A stretch of 64,000 nt of DNA from Sarcomyxa edulis (lineage: Eukaryota; Basidiomycota; Agaricomycetes; Agaricales; Mycenaceae): NCBI GenBank assembly GCA_009761415.1, contig QUOL01000033.1, positions 1 through 64,000 on the forward strand, given 5' to 3'. Made by a program: the position numbers and the translations under genes. Numbering within the stretch: the stretch's first letter is position 1; every line of letters begins with the position of its first letter. The notes beneath the pieces are model-generated. The model worked only from the letters and a program-made list of their open reading frames with translations. It did no database searches and was not told the origin of the DNA. This document shows, piece after piece, positions 9,777 through 20,508 of this stretch.

Positions 9777-11693
9777 ATGCCTCGAACTGTAAGAGCCCTA
9801 CCCTCCACAAAACGTAAAACTGACTCCCAGGGGATTTAGACGCATAGAGGGACCGAATTCTCGCCTTTCTCGCTGGAGGGCGTCCTTCCTTTACGCGTAG
9901 ATGTACATTTGGGCTCCTTAATCAAACGCGCCAGACAGGACGAAATTCAGCGAGACATCCAAGGCGTAGGGGATAATGAAGGCATGCCTTTATCATACGA
10001 ATCGCAGTGCATCTCGCCCGCTGCATCCAGGCGTTCCTCAACGTCATCCCTCTCCGACTGCCTTTCTGAAATGTCCCTTGATCGCGCCGTTGAGACATTG
10101 CCGCCACACTCCTTATATTCAACCCCAGACGAGATCGACGCGTTTTCATCCCCCATTCCTCCGCAATCCAGCTCCCCTATCCCAAGCTCCCCTGTGGCAT
10201 ACGTGTGTTCATCCCCTCTACGTCCAGCTTCCACCATGTCACGCTCGGTTTCTCCAATCCCTTCGTCCTCGCAGCCAGCATCTCCCATGTCCTCTCGAGC
10301 GTCGCTGGGCCCAACTCTACCAACTCCTGCCAATACACCTCTCTACTCAGGAATTGAGCGATCTCGTGCAAGAGCGCAAGCACACAAACGACGCCACCAG
10401 AAGGCGATGAAACGCGCAGAGCGCAATTCGCAGCCGTCCTCTGCCGTCAGGTATTGTGTTCGCTCATCCACGTCAATCAAGTACGCCAAACCTACACAGA
10501 TCAAGTCGGCCTTGAGCATCAACAATCTGCCCACCACTCGCGGCTCATTCACTGGGCTGCGCCAGAAGGTGGTGAGGAAGCGGCCTTTCCAGGTCAACGA
10601 GTTGATCAATAGGGGATTTAGTCTTCGCAAATGGGATGGGCGGTAAGCCGCACTGGCCATTGTTCCCCCCTTCTACTTGTACTAATACAGTCTCACCAGA
10701 TCAACACACGTCATAACAGACGTGGCGCAACGCATCATGGTCACCCTCGTAGGCTATCCCAAGGATAATCCTTCGTCGACTTCAAAACCTTGGACTGACG
10801 TAGCAAGCGGGGCTGCGGAAGTCATCGATTTAACTCGTACAGAGGAGGGCATACCTCCGCGTCGCCATCGTAGAGGTAATTTTGCGGCCTTGGCATGTGG
10901 CGTTTCGTTTGGTGGAGGGCAGGAGGTAAGTTTGCTTTCTCTTGCCCTCTGTGCACATGTAGGGGTTGACGTTGCGTTCAAATAGCGCCCAGGAATTCTG
11001 CAATACTCGGACAGATCGTCGTACAGGGCAGTTCAGGTCCTGCGAGGGAACTCGGACATTAATCGGATTGCAAGGTTCCAGAACAGCAAGTGTATTCTCA
11101 TCAACGCCTTGAGCAGTACTAACAAACTTACAGGTGCATTTGCATATTACTATCCGAGGATACATGAGTACTATGAGACGTCCCTGAACAAACTGTACGC
11201 GCACCATCCAGAACTGACGCGTAACTTCAGCGGGAGTGTCTTTCCTGCTGCTACTATCAACGCTGGTCCGAACACAGTCTCGGTAGTCCATGTCGACTCG
11301 GGTAACCCGCCTGGTGGCATATGTGCCCTGACAGCCTTAGGAAACTACGACTATGTCAAGGGCGGCCATATAGTCCTTTATGATCTGAAGCTTATCATCG
11401 AGTTTCCGCCGGGTGCTACCATCCTTTTACCATCAGCAAGCCTTCGCCATGGGAATACCCCCGTCGCTCGTGGAGAGTCAAGATTTTCGATGGCGCAGTA
11501 CTGTTCAGGTGGCCTTCTACGTTGGGTTTCTTACGGCTTCCGTACCGCAGCTGATTTGTTGAAGTCAGAGGGAGGCGCGGAGGCTAAGAGAGCTATAGAC
11601 GGTGAGGATGACTCACGATGGAAATGGGCCGTTGGACTTTTTTCGAAGCTGGACGAATTGGAAGCAGATCATACAGAGGTACGTTCTCATTGA
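9777..11693 (+). CDS. TET/JBP-family 2-oxoglutarate/Fe(II) dioxygenase (5-methylcytosine oxidase candidate)
   Basis: Five exons (9777-9788, 9840-10642, 10700-10925, 10986-11085, 11134-11693) splice in phase to 566 residues. The first exon encodes only MPRT. Residues ~20-180 are disordered and Ser/Pro-rich. The catalytic domain runs from ~265 (DVAQRIMVTLVGYPKD, then CGVSFGGGQ, RIARFQNSAFAYYYPRI) to ~525. The HxD iron pair is HVD at residues 433-435. The distal His is in ASLRHGN at 486, and the 2-oxoglutarate-binding Arg is in GESRFSMAQY at 497. These match the fungal TET/JBP pattern. TET enzymes oxidise 5-methylcytosine in DNA, and a Coprinopsis member is reported active. Activity of this copy is inferred. 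Intron 4 (11086-11133) is a GC-AG intron with a perfect TACTAAC branch point. The stop lies 163 bp before the KDZ transposase ATG. No stop or frameshift is seen. Confidence 0.85.
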
Positions 11694-11856
11694 CCAATAC
11701 ACCTGTCGGAGTCGAATACGCTGTGATAGACCTACATATAACTAATGAAATGTCAAATATTGAGATCGGATTCGAGAAATCTTCTAAGTCCAATCCGAAT
11801 TCCGAGCCGACGTTGCTTTTTTCCAGCTTCCTCCGGTCCTCTCCCACGCCTGTCAA

Positions 11857-14800
11857 ATGTTATCCCCAAGTAAACCCCGACGTCGAGGTCGCGTTGCTCG
11901 CGTCGACGATGGCACTGTTTCTAGGTCAACAACTAATGCAAGCAGGCCAGCTCACCAGACGATCACAATATCAGCCGATGGTCTTCGTCAAACAATCACT
12001 GGAAATCACTCTACGAAAAGACAACGAATAAACCCTGAGGATCTCAGCGATCCATACGCAAACTGGGTCCCGGGACATCTTGACGCGGATACAAACGACG
12101 AGGGGGAAGGACATTATGAGTCAGATGACGAGATAGGCTCAGTGCCGGAGGTGACGGTGAACATCGCTAAACGGAAGCGGTACCTTAGTTCGGTGAGCAT
12201 CCCCTTTCAATTCCCTGAGGTCTGCTAACCATTGCAGCCTAGGATAACCCTATGATGATATGGCGCAGGTACGACCAGGAGTTCTTGGAGGAGCTACTAC
12301 AACACGAAGGTCTTGGATCGGACACTCCCTCCTGCTGCTCTTGTTCCACTGGCTCTGAGTCACGTCCCTCAACGCCTGGCCCGGATAACGACCGGGGGGG
12401 TTCGTTCATTCGCTGTCAAGATTGTTGCGCAGGGTTCATTGAATGCACTGATTGCTGTATCACCCGCCACCAGCACCTCCCTTTTCACCGCATTGAGGTA
12501 CGCTCTATATTGTTCCACTTGTTTCTGCTGCCTGACATTTTTCTTATTACTTGCACAGAGGTGGAATGGTTCTTTTTGGGAAGGAACAACGCTGAAGACC
12601 GTCGGCCTCGTGTACCAGCTAGGGCATCTGGGTGGAAAATGCCCTGCTCCAATCCTACCCTCCCTCGATCTCGTCGTAGTGGAAATCAACGGCATACACG
12701 AAATCTCTGCTCAAGAGTGCGGCTGCCAGCACTCAATAGCTGCAAAGTACATACAATTTCTCCGAGAACGTTGGTACCCTGCTACCGTCAGCAATCCCCA
12801 AACGTGCGCGACGTTTCGTGTTTTGGAGCTTTTTCACCAGCTGAATCTATCAGGCGGTATAAACGTCGCGGATTTTGTCGGGGCTTTGGAACGCCGGACA
12901 GATGGTACAGGGGTAAAGTCAACGCCGGTAAGATCTACCATATGTATATTGAGAGTGTTCTAATGATCTGAATTACCTAGGACAGATACAAGGCTGTTGG
13001 GCGAATGTTCCGACAGTGGACGTATCTTTTGCGCGCGAAACGAGCGGGGCGAGGTCACACATCAGAGGGCTGAAAAAGACAGGAGCAGGAGCATGCGCCG
13101 TCTTATGTTGGGCTTGTCCACATAACGGGATAAATCTACCAGCGGATTGGGAGTCGGTGGAACCGAGATGGAGGTACAGCCCTTACTTTTTAGCGCGTGT
13201 GTTTATTTATCCATGCTGCTTCGTTAACATAGGTTTCTCTATATGCTCATCCTCGCCATGGATGCGAACTTCCGGCTAAAAAATCGAATGAGTTCGACGG
13301 ACGCTGCTGATCCTGCCTTGGGACCTGGGTGGGCGTATTTCGTTAAGGACGAGCCCTACAAGGAACACCTCAAGAACTACGTATCCGAAGCTGACGTGAG
13401 TACACTCGCTCTCCTATCGATGATCTCACTAATTTGAGATCAGATAAGCACATGTATCGCATTCCAAGCGCTTCTGCAGAAGGACAGTAAAATGACTACA
13501 GGACTGCGCAGTTCAGGAGTTGGTGCATGCGTATGCGCTCGCCATGAATTGATTCGGGCACAGGGAATAGGAGATTTACAGAAAGGCGAGAGGTAAGTTT
13601 TTCATGATGCGTCAGGTGCTGGTACTCACCTAGGAATATCAGGTACAGTAACATGGACTACATATTCTTATCCGCCATCATCTGCATCTCGCTTTTATAC
13701 CTCACAATATCGTACGATGTCGCATGCCAGTGGAAGGTCAACTTGTGGGCACGTATCGCGAACATGCCCCAGGCTCTCCAGATCGACGCCACGAAGATCC
13801 ACGTACAGTTTGGTGTGCCAATATGGCACGCGTCGGCGCACGAGAGCTCTTGTCAGGCGGAGAATTCTCTTGGGTATCAGAAGGGCGTAGGACGAGCCTG
13901 TGGTGAGGGGATCGAAAGGACGTGGTCGAAGTTGAACGGAAGATCTTCGGCTACAAAGGAGATGGGCCCCGGTGGACGGCATGATACATTGGACGACGCC
14001 ATTGGTCGCCATAACTGGGAAAAGAATATCGGATTCGGTAAGTTTCTACAGACAGTTATGAGCGTATGCCATCGGTGCTGATCTGATTGAATTTAGGAGA
14101 CTCGCTTTCACGAAAGCTCCTGGTTGCAACAAGCGAACGAGCTCACCAGGTAGCCTGCTTCCTGGAAGTAAACTCGACATTATCGAAGGATTTGTCTCTC
14201 GAATGGAGGGGAATGGTGGATACTTGGGAGGCAGACAGGACTCAGCCCAACCCTTATGTGTCAGGCCGCAAAGGTACGAGGCCGTTTTTTGACCGTTATA
14301 AGCTTCTGACGACCACGCTCCCAGACGATTTGACGGAACCTCAGGTCCGCTTGCAACTGAAGGCCGACGAATTACAGGCAGCCCAGGATGGTGTCGAGCA
14401 AATATCAGGGTCAAGTGCGACAGCATTTCTTGTAGCAGGTCTCCAGCTCGAGGATACTCAGTAAGTAATTTACCTCATGCCGTGAAAATCCAGCTCACCA
14501 AACACCTAGACGTCGCATCCATGTGGAAGCTACGGGGGAAACTACCCTCACTGCAGATCAGGCGGCCGTTATCGTGGAGAAACGTATATCATTTCTAGTG
14601 AAGCTGAAGAGGTTTCGACAGCTGCAGAGGATCTACATGCCAGCTGCTGCTGAGATCCTTGCTGGTGAAGAAGCTCATCGTGATTCCACCACCGTGCCCC
14701 CTAGAGCAGAAGACGTCAAGTTATGGTTCCCATCCGATCTAGGTGTCGCAACTCGGGAGGGAGGGTGTCACAAAGGACTCGGAGACATGGAGGCAAAGCT

Positions 14801-15593
14801 ACGTGAGGCTCAATGCGCGGACGCATTAACGACCTTGCGTACACGTCTCCATGCTAAATCCCACCTGATCCTCTTTCGCAACGCCAACATGGTGGGTCAG
14901 GTAGCTACTACACGCTCTTGCAGCCTGATCTCCGCCATCAGCGACCGCGTCACTGCCTGCGCTATCAAATATCGACGTAGCCGAGAGGCCCTGCTCAGTC
15001 TCCGAGGACCCGACATGTACAAAGACCGTTTTCTGCCCCTGCTGGCATCAGACCTGCAAATGGATGCTCCGGACACCAGTGACATTGCGGCCCGACAAAA
15101 GCTATCCAGGGCTGGTGGAAACCGGGGCCCTCGTGCAACCAACAGCGCCCACAAGGTGCTATCGTGGATATGGACGGTGGAGGGCGGACCTTCCGTCGAT
15201 GAAAACGTTGCGCTGCACACATGTACGTGATCGTTTTGATTTTTTGTCCGCAGATAACTGACAAGATATCTAGCCGTTCGTGTTGAGTGGGCAAAGGCCC
15301 GCGCTCGTATGATGAGATGGAAGGAAGAGGTACACCTGCTACGCGAGGAGATGCGACGGGTGCTGCGATTCTTAGAGTGGCGGGTTACTTGGTGGGAGAC
15401 ACGCGAGGTACGATGGGAAGGAATTAGCCAGGAGGTCGGGGATGGACAGGTGGCATATGCGGCTCGACAGGCAACGATTCACAGGGAGATAGCCTTGTCA
15501 TTCAAGATGAAGTGGGACATGCCAGCAGCGCTTGCCGCCCGACATGCTGTCCTTGCAAACGACGTTGGGCTCGATGATACAATATTTCCGTAG
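11857..15593 (+). pseudogene. KDZ-family transposase with CxC2-like cysteine cluster, one-base frameshift
   Basis: Ten exons: 11857-12192, 12244-12497, 12559-12930, 12981-13173, 13233-13395, 13444-13592, 13643-14037, 14096-14460, 14510-15222 and 15274-15593. They total 3,260 nt, one short of 1,087 codons. The only break is in exon 4, where RGHTSEG runs into a TGA at ~13063 while LKKTGAGACAVLCWACPHN continues one base out of frame. The N-terminal part has a Cys/His cluster (CCSCSTGS, FIRCQDCCAGFIECTDCC) of CxC2 type. The middle carries LAMDANFRLKNR and YDVACQWKVNL, then WHASAHESSCQ and GEGIERTWSKLN. These are hallmarks of the KDZ RNase H-fold transposase, with the DxxCQ Asp and GIER Glu as likely catalytic acids. 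The C-terminal ~350 residues are helical. A single deletion or a sequencing error would explain the break. Confidence 0.88.
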
Positions 15594-15838
15594 TATTTCT
15601 TTAAAACAAATAATGTCTGCTTTGGGTTATATTCATGTCAAAAAATGGATTTTAATGCATATTTTCCCGGGAGTGGACATTTGGATATAATCTATTTGAA
15701 GGTCTGGAGGAGATATCCCTAAACGGGAACACAGGAGAGCATGGTACAAGAGGTGGTCCAGCATGTCCATGACTCGTATGGTGCATGCCTGACTAAGCCA
15801 TGTCCTGGGTACAGCCAGTGGACCACCGAAATGAACAT
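15594..15838. other. noncoding right subterminal region
   Basis: These 245 bp lie between the transposase stop and the right inverted repeat. They contain further copies of the CAGCCAGTGG and CATGTCC words also found in or near the repeats. No gene is seen. Confidence 0.5.
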
Positions 15839-15911
15839 AGCCACAGGCCTGGCTGCAGGCTTGTTAAATGAATAATTTCGGCTGGCTGTAGCCATGGTGT
15901 TAGACTTTATA
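15839..15911 (-). repeat. right terminal inverted repeat (candidate)
   Basis: The reverse complement reads TATAAAGTCTAACA...GGCTACAGCCAG...AGCCAGGCCTGTGGCT and matches 1641-1714 with about 80% identity. It ends 8 bp before the ATG of the next ORF, so the element end abuts or overlaps the start of the Gag-like gene. Confidence 0.65.
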
Positions 15912-15919
15912 ATACAGCC

Positions 15920-18037
15920 ATGGGTGCCCCTGGAGCAGAACGCGTCGCCGACTCCATAGCGGCGCCTAGAGCGCTGCCACCCACCCCTTCAGCAACGGCT
16001 CGTCCGACCACGACAACTGCCCCTCGCATCACTAACGCCAGGGGAGGGTACAATAACAACGTAAACAGAGGCGGATACCAGGGCTCCCCAGAACCACAAT
16101 CGCTATCGCGCGATCGTCAGACTGGGAGGCGATCTTCATCCCCTCCAAGGAGATACGCAGACGTAGTCAGTGGACCCAATCGTTCACGAGACTACCCTCC
16201 AATGCGGCCGCGTTCCCCAGAACGAGGGCCTCGATGTCGTGCATCCCCCGATAGACTGTCGGAGCGCCGGATTAGAGACAACGAGCGAACACCCCGATAC
16301 ACAAATTATCGGGAGGACAGTCGCGAACGTGAAACACGCCTGAGGAACAACGCCATGGACACTATCCGCGACCGGGACAGACGTGACGGTCAGTATGGTA
16401 AGAGACCTGAACGTGGTCCCTATGCCGCGGACAGATCTCCAGTCCGACCCACACAAGCGCCCGCTGCTGCGGTAGTACAACCAGTACCAAATCCAATCCT
16501 CGCGCCAGCAGACATCAGGAAAGCTGCTCGTAACGACGACGGCCACCCTGTCGGCCCTTGGTCTAAATATCGCGGAACCAGTTACTCGGCGGGTGAGGTC
16601 CCCGACAAATCTGACTACGGTTCAGAGGAGTCGGACGACTCGGCAGTGGGGGAATCTCTCCGCGCTAACAAACGTCTCCGGCTCCACGCCGCGGAGAAAC
16701 GTAAGCGCGCCATGGAACGGGATGGCAAGACCATCAGCACTACAACGGTAGCTCCCATGGACCCAGCCAAAGTCGGTGTATGGTTTGGCCTACGCGTCAA
16801 TACCATCCCTCACGCAAAAAACTTGCTGGACTGGGTAGCCAGCGGTGACGAATCGTCTTGGGAATTCTTCCTATACTTACGACATAAGATGGGAGTCGAA
16901 CACCTGTACGAGAAAACCGTTGGCGAAGCCTGGGTCAGCAAACATCAAGGGAGGTACCAGAGCTTGCGCGAACAGGCCACTGGTATACCGTTTGAGTCAA
17001 AATCCAAACGGAGCCAGCGACGCCGCGCAGCTGAATCTCGCCAGTCCCGGGATGGATCCTCTCGCAGTTCGACAGCAGCTAGCTCTGCAAATGTGGCGGC
17101 TCACGAGCGCGAGCTGGGAGCTACCCTACGCTCGTACGACCGTCCGGAACCAATTACTGAAATTTTGGACGTACCAACCGTCAAGAATACGCATCCCAAC
17201 ATTGATGCTTCCCCGGCGGTTCTCAACGCCTACTACAATGAGCGAAAGGCTAGTACGTGGCCTAAGGGGATGCGCAATGAGGACTACAACTGGTCTACCC
17301 TGCTCTACGACCGGGTTCTAACTGATGATGCACACGCGTGGCTCATCATACAAACCCTCGCTCCCGGGGATGTGGGCGGGTCATTCAGGTCCCATACCCA
17401 CCATAACTTCGTGACGATTACCACCATCCTCTTTTCCATCCCAGGGCATTACACCCGCCTCGTCAACCTTGGACAGTACCCAATCTTGACTACGGCGCCA
17501 GAACATTTCCCGTTCCTTACCGAAAATCTGACGACATGTCAGGCCGCTGCATGGTTTGCATCCCACGGCGTTACGACCGAGGGGTATGACTATCACTGTC
17601 TGCTTGAATTCTGTCGCTCCCGTCGCAATGCGGTGAACGGCAGCTCCAGCCCCAACCGTGTCGAGTTCAAAGATAATATACAGCCACGAACAGTCACCGA
17701 CGTCCTGCGCATCAGGGACGAGGAAGTGACTGCGTGGCGGGATATATTATACGACGCCATTGCACCAAAGATGTTGTCTACATATCCTCGCCGTCCGAGT
17801 GAGATGACCGGTCTGGAAGGTCCGAAGTTACTACCGCCCCTTCCTGCGGCCACTGTCGACAATATCGATATGGCCGACGCCACGAAGGTTATACCGGCAG
17901 CCCCCGTGGGTGGCGAAGTTGCAACTGAATCCGCGGTGACACACTCGGCAGCCCCACCTGTAGTCACCCCCGTCATTGACGATGTCGAGTCCAACGTATC
18001 CGGATCATTGAGTACACCCAGCGGTGATACTCTGTGA
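15920..18037 (+). CDS. Gag-like ORF of an LTR retroelement (non-autonomous candidate)
   Basis: A single uninterrupted 705-codon frame. Residues ~1-165 are very rich in Arg, Ser and Pro (RDRQTGRRSSSPPRRY, SRDYPPMRPRSPERGP), as in an RNA-binding Gag tail. Residues ~230-560 are helical (DWVASGDESSWEFFLYLRHK; DDAHAWLIIQTLAPG), and the C-terminus is disordered. No CCHC knuckle, protease or reverse transcriptase is present. The Gag label rests mainly on context: 145 bp downstream come a polypurine tract and an LTR in the same orientation, which places this ORF inside an LTR element without pol. The ATG sits 8 bp beyond the right inverted repeat, so the true N-terminus and any 5' LTR may have been displaced. 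It could instead be an unrelated host-type repeat protein. Confidence 0.5.
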   Translation: MGAPGAERVADSIAAPRALPPTPSATARPTTTTAPRITNARGGYNNNVNRGGYQGSPEPQSLSRDRQTGRRSSSPPRRYADVVSGPNRSRDYPPMRPRSPERGPRCRASPDRLSERRIRDNERTPRYTNYREDSRERETRLRNNAMDTIRDRDRRDGQYGKRPERGPYAADRSPVRPTQAPAAAVVQPVPNPILAPADIRKAARNDDGHPVGPWSKYRGTSYSAGEVPDKSDYGSEESDDSAVGESLRANKRLRLHAAEKRKRAMERDGKTISTTTVAPMDPAKVGVWFGLRVNTIPHAKNLLDWVASGDESSWEFFLYLRHKMGVEHLYEKTVGEAWVSKHQGRYQSLREQATGIPFESKSKRSQRRRAAESRQSRDGSSRSSTAASSANVAAHERELGATLRSYDRPEPITEILDVPTVKNTHPNIDASPAVLNAYYNERKASTWPKGMRNEDYNWSTLLYDRVLTDDAHAWLIIQTLAPGDVGGSFRSHTHHNFVTITTILFSIPGHYTRLVNLGQYPILTTAPEHFPFLTENLTTCQAAAWFASHGVTTEGYDYHCLLEFCRSRRNAVNGSSSPNRVEFKDNIQPRTVTDVLRIRDEEVTAWRDILYDAIAPKMLSTYPRRPSEMTGLEGPKLLPPLPAATVDNIDMADATKVIPAAPVGGEVATESAVTHSAAPPVVTPVIDDVESNVSGSLSTPSGDTL

Positions 18038-18171
18038 TCCACTACTACAGACACATGGGGATACGCATTACCCCACGTCTTTCGTATCCTGGGACTGTAG
18101 GCGGTTACCCCACGTCTCCCCCACAGTCTTCCTTCATATTATAACTATTGGACTCGTCGCGACTCGTCCTG

Positions 18172-18182
18172 GGGGGGAGGTG
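18172..18182 (+). other. polypurine tract
   Basis: A run CTGGGGGGGAGGTG directly precedes the TGTTAGG start of the LTR. This is the usual position of the plus-strand primer for reverse transcription, and it supports calling 18183-18400 a 3' LTR. Confidence 0.6.
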
Positions 18183-18400
18183 TGTTAGGAGCCACTCGCG
18201 CGTTACCAGACTCTTACTCAGATAGGACCGCTTTCGGACAAACCGACAACACGTGACTACGCGTGTTGTCTTATATGATATAGTAGTTACCTTTGTTTGT
18301 ACCTACATAAAAAGACGCTCGAACGGATAGTTGTGGATCATCCAACAACTACCCGTTCCCTAAGCCGTCGAGACTCTATTCCAATATAGACCTTGTTACA
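18183..18400 (+). repeat. LTR (218 bp), plus orientation
   Basis: Begins TGTTAGGAGCC and ends ATAGACCTTGTTACA, so it has TG...CA ends with a short inverted match. It contains ACATAAAAAGACG, a plausible TATA-like box. It directly abuts the truncated end of the minus-strand gypsy pol. No matching 5' LTR is seen upstream of 15920. Confidence 0.65.
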
Positions 18401-18402
18401 GT

Positions 18403-20508
18403 TTACTTCGGGTCTCCTGTTCGGACAACATTCAACCACTCAACAAGGAGCTCCTTGTCATGTATCTCGTAGTTGCGCTCCACGGAGCTTAAGCTCTTGG
18501 AATAGAACGCAACCGGGTGCCATTTCCCATCTTCGTCGGATACCTGTTCCAGAACACCACCTGTCGCACGATCGGAAGCATCTGCCTCGACTCTGTATGG
18601 CTTCGAGTCGTCAGGCATGATGAGTACTGGGGAGGAAGTGATCATAGCCTTGATGAGGTCAAACGCTTGCTGCTCGGACTCACTCCAGCTGAATTTACGT
18701 GAGAGCTGGGTGAGATCGAAGAGGGGACAAGCATGCTTAGAGAAGTTCCTGATGAACCGACGGTAGAAGTTAGTAAACCCCAGAAAGGAGGATACTTCCT
18801 TCTTGTTACTTGGTGTCAGCCATTCAGCAACTCCAGCGACCTTGACCGGATCCATCTTGACTGTGTTCTTGGAGATGATCACGCCCAGATACTCTATCTC
18901 GAGCTTCTCAAACTCGCACTTGTCGGCTCTCAGGTAGAGTTTGTGTTCCCTGAGGCGTTCAAGAACGAGCCGAGTGACGCGGCGGTGTTCTTCTAGGGTT
19001 TTGGTAAAGATGAGGATGTCGTCCAGATAGACACAGACTACACCTTCCAAGATCAAGTCTTGGAAGATGTCGTTCATCATCGTCTGGAAGGTAGCCGGGC
19101 TGTTGGTTAGTCCAAAGAACATAACCAGTGGTTCAAACAGCCCTCGGTTGGTGCGGAAAGCTGCCTTCCATTCGTCGCCTTCGCGGATCCGGACGTTGTT
19201 GAAACCCCAGCGTACGTCAAGTTTAGTGAAGTACTTCGCACCTTTCAAACGATTGATAAGATCGTTGATGAGTGGAAGAGGGTAGCGGTTCTTCACTGTG
19301 AATGAGTTGAGTACGCGGTAGTCTTGTACGAGACGTAGGCTTCCATCCTTCTTTTTGACAAAGAAGACTGGAGAGGCCATGGGGGATTTCGACGGGCGGA
19401 TGCGTCCGGATGCGAGGTTCTCGGTGATGAACTCGTCTAGAGCTTTCTGTTCGACCGGAGACATAGGGTACACCTTGCACCTTGATGTTTCGGCCTCAGG
19501 GACGAGTTCGATAGCATGATCCCAGAGTTTCCGGTCAGGGAGAACGTCAAAGGAATCTTTTTGGAACACGTCCTTGAAGTCGTAAAAGTGCTCAGGGAGG
19601 CCGTCCAGTGTACTCTTGGCACTTGCCTTAGCATGAGCCTCGGCAAGGCGTTGAGATACAGTGGTGGTGGCTTGGACAAAGTCAGCCTCCGGTGCAAGGG
19701 ACGTGACAAATACACGATCTCCATTCTCAAGAGAGTCTGAAGGATCATGATCGTCGTCGGGTCCCTGGTCTCCAAACTCATCTTCGCTTTCATCGTCTAC
19801 CTCGTCATCATCATCAACCTCCTCTACCGTAGGCTTGGGAAAGGGGCCAGTCCGTGCTTCAGCCGCTCGTCGTACCTCTGCCTTGAGAGCGGCACGCTCT
19901 TGTTTGGCAGAAGTTCGACAGGTGGAACAGCGAGCTGGGCAACGTGACATAAGGACTTCCCCGGTCTCCCAGTTAACTTCGGGGTTGTGCTCCCGAAGCC
20001 AACCGTGCCCTAGAATCATCTTCTGCGTACCGAGTCGAGTGACAGCAAGCTGAATCCTCTCCGAGTGATCGCGATATCTGAGAACAGTATCAACAATCTC
20101 GGAGATTGATCCGGCTTCGTTGGGGGTGCCATCGACATTGAAAACTGGAATGGGGCGCAGAAGCTTTCGGGTAGGGATGTTGTTGGTAGTGACGAACTCT
20201 TGGTCTGCATATCCCATACTGGTTGCCCCACTGTCGACTAGGGCTTCAACGCCGACAATGGTTGCGTTCAACGTCGACTCGAGCTCTACCTTGAGACAGA
20301 GGGATCGGGAGGACGGAACGGCAGCAATGAGACGTCGTGGTAAACGACGCTCCCAGCGGGGTAGCCGAAGGGGAGGAGAAGGAGGAGGGGATTGCACGGC
20401 TGCAATTACTTCAGCAGGGTCATCGATAGGGGGAGAAATGTTATTGGGTTCTTCTATTGACAAACAAGCAAAGTAACTGTTACCGGGTCGCGAGGGCGTG
20501 CGGTTCAC
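18403..20508 (-). pseudogene. Ty3/gypsy Pol: protease, reverse transcriptase, partial RNase H
   Basis: The open 701-codon frame starts at 20508, overlapping the gag end by 4 bp. Residues ~70-200 form a retropepsin-like domain with VDSGATS. Reverse transcriptase spans ~330-560, with RLVQDYRVLNSFTVKNRYPL, FGLTNSPATFQ and the catalytic VYLDDILIF. The RNase H start (RVEADASDRATGGVLEQ; FYSKSLSSVERNYEIHDKELL) follows. The family normally continues through RNase H to an integrase, but here it ends as VEWLNVVRTGDPK after the conserved EIHDKELL, so about two thirds of the tail are gone. There is no stop within protease or RT. The loss is one 3' truncation, pointing to a fairly young insertion. Confidence 0.9.

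Larger units (their letters stand above)
1641..15911. mobile_element. candidate KDZ DNA transposon carrying TET/JBP and other cargo genes
   Basis: The unit is defined by two imperfect inverted repeats (1641-1714 and 15839-15911, about 80% identical by eye) enclosing five genes: HMG-box-like (minus), viroplasmin-domain, basic/acidic small protein, TET/JBP dioxygenase and KDZ transposase (all plus). Linkage of TET/JBP genes with KDZ transposons in basidiomycetes is established (Iyer and colleagues, 2014). That this particular 14.3-kb stretch is one element, and that the inverted repeats are its ends, is my inference. I see no clean target-site duplication; flanks are AT-rich and only loosely similar. 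An alternative is two unrelated small repeats in opposite orientation near an immobile cluster. The transposase frameshift suggests the copy may not move on its own. Confidence 0.6.
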
